Part shown: in pieces, positions 13,576-24,503 of the stretch | Position numbering within the stretch: position 1 is the first letter of the stretch | Layout: the number at the start of each line of letters is the position of its first letter | Origin: Hirudinaria manillensis | Taxonomy: Eukaryota > Annelida > Clitellata > Hirudinida > Hirudinidae | Reading direction: 5' to 3' | NCBI GenBank assembly: GCA_034509925.1 | Contig: CM067526.1 | Coordinates: 3,849,501-3,913,500 of the forward strand | Length of the DNA: 64,000 nt | Notes under the pieces: generated by a model | What the model saw: the letters and a program-made list of their open reading frames with translations, nothing else | Database searches by the model: none | What the model was told of the DNA's origin: nothing | Made by a program: the position numbers and the translations under genes

Positions 13576-15248
13576 TTTTGAAGAAATATGCTTACGTTAC
13601 CCTGGCGACGAACGATGTTTATGCCGTGGGGGCTTTGGTTCTTGGTGAGACGTTGCTTCAGACGAAGACTCCGTACGATACCGTCGCCCTAATAACCACT
13701 GAAGTTACGGAACCTATAAAGAACCTCCTGGAAAAAATTTACGATCACGTGATAACAGTCGACCCTATCATCAGCGTTGTGAGTATTGATCTCAGGAAAT
13801 ACATGAAAATGATACTGCAATCCTGTTTCCCTCTTTAGATGTTCATTCAGCCAGGGTAATTTTAACATCTTTTTCTTCTGCAAAGGATGCCGACAATCTG
13901 ACTCTCTTGAAAAGAGAGGAATTGGGAATAACCTTCACAAAGATCAACGCCTGGCGTCTCGTCGAGTACGAGAAATGCGTCTTTCTTGACGCCGATATAA
14001 TTGTCCTCCATAATGTCGATGAACTTTTCCAAAAACATCCTTTTTCTGCCGCTCCGGATGCTGGGTGGCCGGACTGCTTCAATTCCGGAGTGTTCGTCTA
14101 CAGGTGAGTCTCCACTTCCTTCCTTTCTAATATAATTCACGTGTATTTCTCCTATAGGCCTTCACTGGATATGTTTAAAGAGATAATAGACTTTGCAATG
14201 GATCATGGAAGTTTTGATGGAGGTGACCAAGGCCTGTTGAACCAATTCTTCTCCGAATGGAAGTCTGCGGATATACAGCACCACCTGTCCTTTACATACA
14301 ACATGGCTTGGCAATCATACTACTCATACAAACCTGCACTCAAAGAATTCGGTGCAGAAGTTAAGGTGACCGATGTTATACTGCTTTAATTCGTTGCTTG
14401 AAATCGTTTCAGGCAAAGTTTCTTTTAAGCAATTGTTACAAAGACCTTATTTCAGATCCTGCCGGATGTTTCGACAAAATCGTATGATGCCGTGATTTTA
14501 GGTCTTGATTAGAGAAAATTTGATTTGTAAAAAACAATGAACCTTGAACCCACATCTGGCACCTCCAGGTAGTTCACTACATCGGAGCCCCAAAACCCTG
14601 GGAGCACGACTGGGACCCATCCAGACAGAAATTCCTGAACTGCTGCAATCCCATGGAGACCATTCAGGACCCTGAACTTCTACAACTTTGGTGGGACATC
14701 TTCATGAGCAACGTTCAGGTAGGCAACAATACCTACTGCCAATGTTTTGCGATTGCGGTAAAGTGAAAAGCCTATCCTATAACTATAAAAGCCTATACAC
14801 TACTTATGTATTTTAGTAAATTTTAGATTCACTGAATTAAAGCCTCTTAATTCTTAGAAAGTCGTTAAAATTATCGCAAACGGCACTGGCACGACGGACT
14901 GTTATTAATGGTTTGGTAATTACATGTTTCGATGTAATAATGGCTATTATTTCACCATTTCAGAACAAATTACCCAAAGATTATGATGGGGTGATAGGCA
15001 GGTTATCTAACTTACGCGTAAGGACCCTAGCTGCAGACGCCGACCTTATTCCATCTGCAGACAGACAAAGACAGTACAAATGGGAGAGGAATGAAATCGA
15101 CTACATGGGAGAGTAAGCTTTCATTTTACGTTTCAGCATTACGTTGTAATCACTGTAACATTGCTTTCTAAGTGACCGTTTCGAGAATATACAGAAGAAA
15201 CTCGATCAAATCATCACACCATCAGAACCAAAGATTGGCGACGGTTAG
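13576..15248 (+). CDS. GYG: Glycogenin (self-glucosylating glycogen primer)
   Basis: Family GT8 glucosyltransferase that glucosylates its own tyrosine from UDP-glucose to prime glycogen. Exons: 13576-13778, 13886-14103, 14158-14365, 14569-14718, 14964-15112 and 15173-15248, about 334 aa, like human GYG1. The N-terminal TLATNDVYAVGALVLGETL binds nucleotide. The DAD of VFLDADIIVL, near residue 102, is the metal-binding DxD. AAPDAGWPDCFNSGVFVY and GSFDGGDQGLLNQFF are hallmark blocks. The acceptor-tyrosine region SYYSYKPAL falls at about residues 194-202, matching Tyr195 of the mammalian enzyme. The C terminus keeps the WERNEIDYMG and FENIQKKLD interaction motif for glycogen synthase. No ATG is visible in the first exon: it opens after a TTTCAG acceptor, in phase 1. 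The start must come from upstream, either ATG 13322 in the preceding exon or ODAD4 itself. Confidence 0.93.
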
Positions 15249-16864
15249 ACAACACAACTGGGCAACTTCCGAACGAGACACCTAATACAGCTTTCTATTC
15301 CTCAGATCCAGGGAGAGGCTATCGCTGCGTCAGGCTCGCGGCCCTCAAGCAGATGGCAAAGGATGCAGGGTCGAGGAGGACCACTTGATGCAAACGACGC
15401 CAAGGCCCCAAATCCAAAACAGAACTTTTTCATTTAGGGACAGCTGGTTTCACTCTGGTTCTTTCTTAATATGTTCAAGATAAGAAAACCTTTTTTTGCC
15501 ACATCTTTCTTGCGTCTGCTCACTTGATCTTTCTTACAAGAAGTAACTGCAGATCTTGGCCAGGCAAATAATTCGGTGGGCAAGGGGATAATGGTTTCTA
15601 AGTGTCGATAGGAAACAAAAGGTCTTTGGGCCTCGGAGTCGGTGACCCTCCTGGGAAATGCCAAAATGAAGTCCTAGATTTTCAAGGGCCTCATTTTGTA
15701 GCGATCGTACGGATACGGAACTCAAACACCAGTGAAGTTCAAATAATCTTAGCAACATTTACAAGCTAAAATCGAGTCAGCTCCATAATACGTCCTGGCG
15801 GTAAATCGCCACCCAGAAGATTGCAATCCGCAAGAACACTTCAGCCGAAAATCATCGAGGAAATGAAGCGACGGTGCACAAATTAAAGCCAGACGACTTC
15901 CTTGAGGTATATTTTACTGCACGGGACCGCAATCATTCCCGTGGACAGCAAAACTCCGCCGACGGAAACTAATCGGCTCAAAGCACCCCAGGACGTCATC
16001 CGAGGTCCTCTGCCCGAGCGGCTCGATTTGCGAAATGCAATCTCCTAACGTGCTAGTGACCGATTACGACGATTAATGGACGATTCTCTATTCTCGCATC
16101 CGACGAGAACTGTTACGGACGACCTCCTCCGAGGGCTCCGAACCTTTGTCTCCATAGTTTCCAATCTTGTTAGTAAGGATTCGAACAGAACTACAAAAGG
16201 AGACGAACGCACGAAAAAATAACGATTCGGATAGCAGAGCGGCCCATTTACAAGTCTCAGTACCTATGAAAACGACGCCACGGCTACAAAAAAACGTGAA
16301 CGAAAACAGGTTAGTGAAAATCAAACGCGCACACACACACATACGCACTCCTCTGTACATAGAACTGAAACCTCGAATTAAGAATTTTGAAAACTTGGAA
16401 CATGCCAGCCAAAGATTTTCAGACAGGAAGCCAATAGGCCCGGCCGACACAAGAAATAAATAGAAAACAAGTTACATGCCAGAGATTCCGAGCGACGCAT
16501 AACGACCTCGGGAGGAATCGTCAAAGATCAACTGGACAAAATTACACGAATTTTGATTGGATTCACGACCGATCAAAAGTTGTTAAAACGGAACGAAAAC
16601 CGACCCGTCCTGCCGGCGACGTCGTCTGCTCGCTGGCGCGGTTAACGACGACAATAATAATAACAATAATAATAATTATTATTATTTTAGTAACGGAAAC
16701 GGAAAAATGTGATTACAAAACACCACTGGCCGCCTCGAATCGACTTTTGCCGGAAACGCCGGTCGCTTCCCTCGATCGATTCCCGGCCCGAGAAGACGTC
16801 GCCGACGGCGACCGCAACCGCTACTTCTAGATCTCGCACTAGAACGGAAGTCGTCCGACGCCCG
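15249..16864. other. Convergent 3' regions of glycogenin and striatin
   Basis: About 1.6 kb between the two stop codons. The DNA is relatively GC-rich. After an acceptor-like TTCCTCAG at 15305 all three plus-strand frames stay open for a while (stops at 15388, 15437 and further on), so an extra glycogenin exon is possible but not convincing. A plus-strand AATAAA lies at about 16455-16460. Confidence 0.5.
16455..16460 (+). terminator. Candidate polyadenylation signal for glycogenin
   Basis: AATAAA hexamer 1.2 kb downstream of the glycogenin stop. It is a clear plus-strand hexamer before the convergent striatin 3' end. Whether it is used is inferred. Confidence 0.35.
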
Positions 16865-19800
16865 TCACACGAAAACTTTTGCGAGAGCGTCTGCTCCGGC
16901 AGAAGCTACGAATGGTTTCGAAGGATGGAAAGCAACGTCGTGTATGGACTCCTCGAACTTCTTCCGATGCGACGTCATCTCCTGCACGCAAGTCTTGCTC
17001 TCCAAACTCCACAGCCGAATGGAACAATCGTGACCTGAAAATCGAACGCACGAACCTCGTTAAGTTGCAAACATTCCTTCATTCCTTCCTCCTCGGCTGG
17101 ACTAGCATTGCCAGAAGGCAGACGACGTTGAAAATGTCATCAAAACGATGACCATAACAACGATTTTATGTCTATTTAAGATGAAATTTTATGATCCGAT
17201 CGTTAAACTATTGAACGATCAGCATATTTTGTTTCAGAGGCACGCAATCGATTGTCATATGAAATCATCAACTTACTCCCAGAGAGGAGATAGAGGCCAC
17301 AAGGGTCAATAGCTAAGCTGGTCACAGCATCTAAATGAGCCACCATCGAGTGAATCATTGAACCTTGAAGAAACAATTGAATAAATTAATTAGTAATTTA
17401 TTGGTTTTCGGGTAATATAAAAATAATCATAGTACTGACCTGAATTGTTATCAAAGAACCTGATGTGCCTATCTTCATGGGCAGTGATGGTTACAGGGAG
17501 GGTAGGGTGGCAGACGACACGATTAACTTGCTTGTTGACAGACGGATCTGATTTTCGACGAAGAATTGTGAAGTCGATCATTCTCAAAAAGTACTTGAGT
17601 AATTTATTAATAGAATATTTGCAAACTAATGCCAATATTTTGCCAATGGCAATGCAACCTAACATCTCAGAAGGATGGCAATGGCCAGAAGCAAAACTTA
17701 ATTCCCCACATAATAACCTAGCAAACAAGACATTTGTACAAAAGCAAACAATCAATATCAATCAAATAAAGCACAGCTATTGCTTTTGCTGACAGAGTCG
17801 CTTCAAACCAAGTACGACCGAAGGCCCCCGTCCCCAAATCTGTTGAATCTCACCTGTGCCAGTGCTTTCAAAGCAGGTGATGACTTTGCTCTTCTCGATG
17901 TCAAACAGATAGGAGTTTGAGGAGGTGTAGGAGATGACGGCCTGATTCGACTCGCACCTCACAAAATCTATGCTCGTCGGAACACCTGTTTCTGGAGGCA
18001 GCATCACATCGAGACCACGTCAATTAAAGTCGGTCCCAGCAATATCAAAATATGTTAAGAGAAGTGTGCCAGTTACCACTTTCAATCTTGAATGTTTCTA
18101 AGAGTGGTGTTTTACTGGTCGGATTCCAGAGCTTGACTGTTCCATCAGCTGAACAAGACAAGAGTTGAACTCTGGAACTGTGCATAGACAAGCCCCACAC
18201 GGCATCCGAGTGCGCGTTCAACGTCGCATCCAACACGCTCGGATCTGGAAAATAGGACGTATCCATAAAATAGAACGAATGAATCCGCAATAGACTTGTC
18301 ACTGAGAGAGATTATACTTACCCAATCTCAAAATATTATAAAACTGTTCTATTATTATTATTATTATTATAAGGTATAATAACAAGTGGTCAACAGTAAA
18401 ACGAACCAAAGGAGTCATAGGGATCGATGTTGGAGTTGGGAATATTCCAGCACCTGATTGTTCCGTCGACGCCACCACTGTAGCAGTTTTCTCCTGTCGC
18501 ACTCATGGCCAGGCAGAGGACCGGACCAAGGTGACCCCGAAAAGTGTAAACGGGTTCGACGTCCAACGAAGCGGCTCTGAATCAAATACAACATTACAAT
18601 GTACTTGAAATGCACTTGCAATGCAGCAGTTCCGCCTTGGATGCTCTTTTAAAAGAAACGAAATTCTGGCGACAAAACGAGACAAAACCTCTTGACTGGA
18701 ACAGGCTTCTGAAGGTTCCAGAGCTTGAGCATGTGATCTTCTGAGGCAGTGATGAGCACCGACTCCACGGGATGGAAGACCAACGAACGAACTCCGTCAA
18801 AGTGGCTGGAAAAAAGAAAAAAGCAAACATTTAAATGTTGTCAGTGAGGTCTGAAGAATATCCACGGATATTAAAGTCAAGATTATAAATAAATAAACAA
18901 ACAAATAAATAAATAAATTGTTTTCAAACAAAATTTAACATCAAATGCTCTGCTCGTATTAAACATTCATGTTCTTAACTGAAATAAACCTGAACCTCAC
19001 CTCCTCAAAGTGTACTTGGCACTCCAAGGATTCCTGTGGACATCTTTTGTAGCTCCCATCTACATTTCGAAAAAAAAGAGAGACTGCAATTAGCAATTCC
19101 AAGTTCATTTAAAATTAAAATTCAACTCCTAATTTAAATTAAAATGAAGCATTAAAAAGATCGTGTCGAGTCCAACCATTCGGGAATAGTAATTAATTAA
19201 TTAATTAATTAATTAATTAACTATTAATTAAATAAATAATAATTAATTAATTACTTAAAATAAGTTTACTCGTTAAAATAAGAAACTAACGGTTCGTACC
19301 TCATACGTCAGAGAATCAGCCTCATTGTTGATGGTGAGAGCAGCAAGTTCCCCTAATCCAAGTGCAGCATCGAGAGCCTCTTCATCATTGGCCATGACAT
19401 TTATCATCACTTGACGTCCTTCAGAAAAAAAAAGAAATTTTTTTCTTTTTTATTTGCAACAAAACACGAAAACAAATCCATCTTTTCGCTTGAAAATTAA
19501 TTCCACAATTAATTATAAAACCTTTAATTATAAAACGAGCAGAACAAATTAACGCTTAAATAGATTCAAGTGGATTATGCAACAAAACAATTTAAAAATG
19601 TTTTAAATGCACAGCATCAAGGAGATGAATGTGCAATGATAATAATAAATTGATAATGTTCTCTCGCTAACCTGTATCCTCCATGTCCAAGTTTCCTCCG
19701 TTCTCCCTCGGCGGACTGGCACTGCCCGTCTGGAGAGCAGGGACGTCGTCTTCATTTTCCAGATTTGCCATCATTTGCTGCAGAGTTGATCTCTTAGGCC

Positions 19801-22800
19801 CTTTGGTGACATTTGAATTTACTTTTATTAAATCAGACCAATTCAAATCCATTAGAAATAGACCAAATTAGCAAATTATCAATTGAATTAAATTAAGTTC
19901 TACCAACTTATGCTAATCTTAGCTCAATGATCATCAAAAGCACAAAGATGTAAGGTAAGATATTACAAGAAATCCATCTTAGTAAAAGCAGAACTATTAT
20001 ATCATCTTAGTAAAAGCAGAACTATTATATATATATATATATATATATAAACATATATAAACATATATTTATTTTCATTATTTTTTAATTATTCTCATTT
20101 CCAATTATTACCATAGTAACGAGCCAAGAGCAATGCAATCATGCACTAACTTTCCTGTGAGTTTGGGGGTCCCCTCTTTCCATCCTTCTGTCTCTCCTTC
20201 TTGTATTGCTCCTTCAGCTTTGATATCAGCTGTGGGTTCATGCCCCACTCCTCATTTGGAGACAAATCAACCTTTCCTAAGCCTACAACCACTTCATATG
20301 TTCAGAAAAAATAATAATAATAATAACCAAAAATGAAACTAATTAGAACTATATAAAGTAAATGTGAAAATATATTATTTAAAAAAAAATGATGTGAGAC
20401 CAGCATGAGATGAAAAGTGAACCTCAATGACAATCAAAGATAATTAGCAGGAAGCTCCAGTCTGACATCTTTATATGTTAAGTGCTACTATCTGATGTGT
20501 TAATGATTTCAAATGTAACTTATTATATAAGTATTAACCAGTTTTTATGAAAAGTCATACAAGTCATTAACAATGCATGGTAATGATACTAATTATGATT
20601 AATAACAAATCACTGATCAATGTACTGAAGGAAGATCAATTAAAATCTCAGTAACAAATCTTTAATAATAACAAATAACATCTTTCTAAACAACCAATCA
20701 GAAAGTGCAATCTATAACAGGCAACGATCAAAGTAAAAATTCAAAAAAATTCTCAAAAGCAATCTATCGGCACCGGGGGAAGACGTTTTCCAAAAAATAA
20801 AAATAAAAAATATTCTTATCTCAACTGAAAAAAAAGAAGCAGGAACGCTTTCAATTGCGAGATTAAATGACGCGATCCCACGTAATCGGGCGTGCATTCC
20901 CCCCGAGCGTTCGATTGCACGGACGCAAGTTCTCACCATCTCCGACTCCTCTGTGGTCCAGCGTTGCCTCAGAGGAGTCATTAACAAGAAAATTGAATTC
21001 AGCAAGTGCTTCCTCTGTGTCAGCATCAGTAGCCTCCATCTTGTTCACTCCTCCATCAGAACTTCCTGCAATCTGAAGTGCCAAAGGGAAGTGAGCATGA
21101 GTAACTGCTCGAAAAAATTTAATCCGGCCGATTTATATCCGGTCATGGTGTCGACTCGACGGAGCGAACCGATTAAACGATCGGTGAAAATCAATGATCG
21201 ACCTTCAGCTTTGGCTTCTTGATGACTATTTGCTCCTCCTTGTCATCTTCACCAGCTGGCTCATCGTTCTCCTCCTCATTGTCATCATCAACAACACTCT
21301 CAGCAGACAGGAAGTCAAATGTAGCCATGATGGAATCCTCACTGTTCATCAGGCCAGTCTCAACCAAAGAATTTGGCATCTTTTTGGCATAATTTCTAAA
21401 GCAGGATAGAAGCACGGCGTCGTATCGCGGGATTACCAAGGGCAGTAATTTTCAAACAACCTCGAATCCATGGTGCGCTTGTTGGATTGTCCCTCTCCAT
21501 TCACAAGGCTCGACTTTGTTTCATCATTCAGAGGCTGGAGGCCCAGCAGTTGCCTCACCCTGGCAGATCTGACGTCGATTATAGAATCTGTATATCCTAT
21601 TTCTTGCAGGTACCTGAATAAAATCGTGTCATGAATTTTCAAAAAATTATTAACAAAGTTCTCAGATGGACTTCCATAAATACACGTGTTTGTAATAAAG
21701 CTTGGAGCGAGTGCAGTCTCAGGAACAATTTAAAGTTTCAAATGTGCAAGTGCATAACAGATGTTTTGGCTCGTTAAATGCGCACAATGTCAAAACGTTT
21801 CGACGGACCCGCAAGGTAGGAAAGCAAAATGATTCCAAATAAAATGGAAGCATTCAATCTATTACTGATCTCTTTAATAAACTAAGCAAAACTATATTAG
21901 TACTATATTAGTACTAGCAGTGATATGACAATGGCAATGATTGTGAACAGCTCATTAAAATGACACACCCAGCACTGCACTCGACAATTTTAAAGTTTTG
22001 TTTCAAGACTGCCAATTTAGTGAACATGATAAGCATTTAACAACCACATCACATCAAACAGTTCACAACTAAGCTTACAAATTAACAAATTATCTCTTCT
22101 TAATCTCCTAAAACATTAACAATTAAATCTAACTAATATATGTTTAGTTTGGGTTTTAATAACAATTTTTGAAATTTTTACATTAAATTTGGAACATGTT
22201 AAGTAACATCACTGTCTATAAATATAACTTTTGATTTTCAATATTCTACATTTAATGGTCCCCAAATTTGGAATGGGCAGAGACTATTCATATCAGTAAT
22301 TTAATAGGAACAGAATTACTTATTGTAATATTATTTAATTAACATATTATTATTATTATTTATATAATATAATTTAAAAACATCTCGTAAAAACAAAGTA
22401 TTATCAACAGAAAATAAAGATATACATTGGCTGCCTTCAGTATTCTACAATAGTGACATGTTTGTGCAAAGAACTTTCAACCAAAGACAGTCTAGCATGA
22501 CTAATGCGTCTCTGAATTATTTTAACTCATTAGAAAGACCAATTCCTAAGTACATTACTGAATTCATGCTTATAATTATCTAGAATCATAGTGACCAATG
22601 AAAATATATGTCCACGTCTGACTAGTATCTTTTGATTGATTGATTGATTGATTGATAAAATACTTATCAATTCCAATTCAAGATTAAAATAACAGCTAAT
22701 TAGAAAAAAACTGATGAATTTGCAAAACTCACTGTCGAAGCAACTGCCTTCCATGCTTCCATTTTCCATTGTTGGCAGAATTTTGCAAACTTTCTTGGAT

Positions 22801-23623
22801 ATTCTGCTCATCTTTTTTTTTTGAAAGCAGAAACATTTGTTCACATCACACGTTTAAGCACTTTACTTAAATTCATCATCACAAAAAAATGTGAATTCTT
22901 TTTTAACATCAAAATTAACCTTTCATCTCCTTTTCAAAAGTTGGTGAGGGCATGACACCAGGATCCAGTTCTGTGCCATATTTCAGCTTGTGATATTTGT
23001 TTCTAAATTATTTCAAGCTAATTATTTAAATTACAAATCAGACAATTCAAGAACCACTTATTGAAAAACTAAACCTTTCTTGTTTGAGAGCAAACTCTAA
23101 CATCTTAATCCTCCTGATCAAGTCTTGTTTCAAGTTTTCCTGTCCCTTTCTCTCCCCTTGTAGAAATGCAATTTTTGCCTGTAAATGATCAAATTAATCC
23201 TCATTAAAATCCAATCAAAATTGAATTAATGGAATTAGAGCCACACAATATGAACATTCCAAATTAGAAATTATGAAACATCAACTTCGTCATCATCACC
23301 CACATTCAAAGCTCGAAATCAATACTATCAAAATGCATTAAAGCGCTTATAAGAATAAATTCAATTAAGTCATTCATGACTCTAGGTGGGAAACAAGTGG
23401 AAATCTTGACATTTACCTGTAACTCTGCCTTATCAATTTCCCATTGGGCTCTCTCCATTTCAAATTTTGCCCACTCAGTTTGCAGAAAATGTAAAATTCC
23501 AGGCATTGAATATTGAGGTCGGACAGGCGGATCATCATTTTTGTTCCCACTCGCTGGTGTTAAGCGGACACCCGATGTATTGAACGACTGCTCTATTTGA
23601 TGTGATGACAAAGGTTCCTCCAT
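16865..23623 (-). CDS. STRN: Striatin family scaffold (STRIPAK complex), complete
   Basis: Striatins are the regulatory/scaffold subunits of PP2A in STRIPAK, binding Mob, GCKIII kinases and CCM3. Eighteen exons, listed 5' to 3': 23417-23623, 23075-23178, 22920-23002, 22733-22811, 21461-21613, 21203-21395, 20937-21072, 20151-20276, 19672-19800, 19300-19418, 19001-19059, 18689-18805, 18407-18576, 18077-18244, 17854-17985, 17440-17547, 17277-17363 and 16865-17034. They sum to 779 aa, essentially the human length. The N terminus has the striatin block PQYSMPGILHFLQTEWAKFE (caveolin-binding and start of the coiled coil), then the LKQERNKYHKLKYGTELD region and the QEIGYTDSIIDVRSARVRQL motif. An acidic linker follows. 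From about residue 455 come WD40 repeats, with SHFDGVRSLVFHPVE, LNAHSDAVWGLSMHSS, VAHLDAVTSLAIDPCG and the terminal GSHDCSIRLW to ALAKVFV. The start is the first ATG before the conserved block. Confidence 0.96.
19191..19220. repeat. AATT tetranucleotide repeat in striatin intron
   Basis: About 30 bp of tandem AATT in the intron between striatin exons 10 and 11. Confidence 0.85.
19975..20030. repeat. 28-bp perfect tandem duplication plus AT run
   Basis: A 28-bp unit starting CATCTTAGTAAAAGC occurs twice without mismatch (19975-20002 and 20003-20030) and is followed by an (AT)n run of about 20 bp. It lies in the striatin intron between exons 8 and 9. Confidence 0.85.
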
Positions 23624-24503
23624 AATAAAATCTTTAAAAGTAAAATCTATAAAGCTACGTCTTTCATATATCTAGACAATGAGGACAGCAACTAAAACAT
23701 AATCGCAAAAAATCAAGATGGGAGACTAACAACAGAAAACTCTAAATAGTAAACAGCGGAATGATATCCTTCCTGGATGTTTAAATAAACATGTAAAAGA
23801 AACACCGTAAATAGTGACTTGTATTAGTAATTAGACTAAAGTCATTTTAAATGTTACTTGTTTTATTTCCTAATCAATTTTTACATTATAAAATTTAGTG
23901 AAAATTTTAATAATGAATGTTGGTTTAACTACGCAATGACCCAACATGTTTAAACCCACACATAATGACATTGGGTGGATTAATAATGTGATTTGTAATC
24001 GACTGATTTAAATACAACATAATAATGTAGTAGAGGAAAATTAGGATTGACAATAATAATAATAATCATCCAGTCAGAGAATAAATCAAGAAATAAAGCT
24101 ATAAGTTGAAATTTGAATCTCCAAAGTTAATTTCCCAACAAAAATCTTCTTAAGAAACATCCTTAAATAATCAAACTATCGTGTGATTAATTATATATAT
24201 ATAGTTACTCGGTATTTATAAATATTGTATACATATATAGAGAATCTGGTAGCTAATAGATGGTCTGGGAATCAGAATGATTATATAGGTTAAGGACTAT
24301 ATAAGGCTGCATTTTTATCGAGTTTTAAGCGTGCCGGTGCCCGCCCTGATAAGTTACATTAGCGACTTCTTCCTCTTTGAAGTTTCGCATTTTTGTTTAA
24401 AGTCGTTGGTCGCTACCTAATTTTATTTATAAATTTAACGAAATAAAAAAAAGTGGAATAAATCATTTGGTTTTAGATGCATGCGTTTTAGACATTTGCC
24501 AGC
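23624..24503. promoter_or_regulatory. Shared head-to-head promoter region, striatin / CCDC88
   Basis: 880 bp separate the start codons of the divergent striatin (minus) and CCDC88-like (plus) genes, so both promoters and 5'UTRs must fit here unless there are distant 5' exons. The sequence is AT-rich with one GC-richer patch at about 24325-24380. No TATA box was confidently assigned. Confidence 0.5.

Noticed and set aside
16709..17151. Plus-strand open frames of 90-109 codons
   Set aside because: They are opposite-strand shadows of the last striatin exon and GC-rich 3'UTR; the minus-strand WD40 translation is unambiguous.
18530..18560. Apparent one-base frameshift in striatin exon 13 (and a similar one near 17340)
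   Set aside because: On recounting, the translations on both sides fit a continuous frame, all exon phases close and the protein length equals the family length. The shift was a counting slip.
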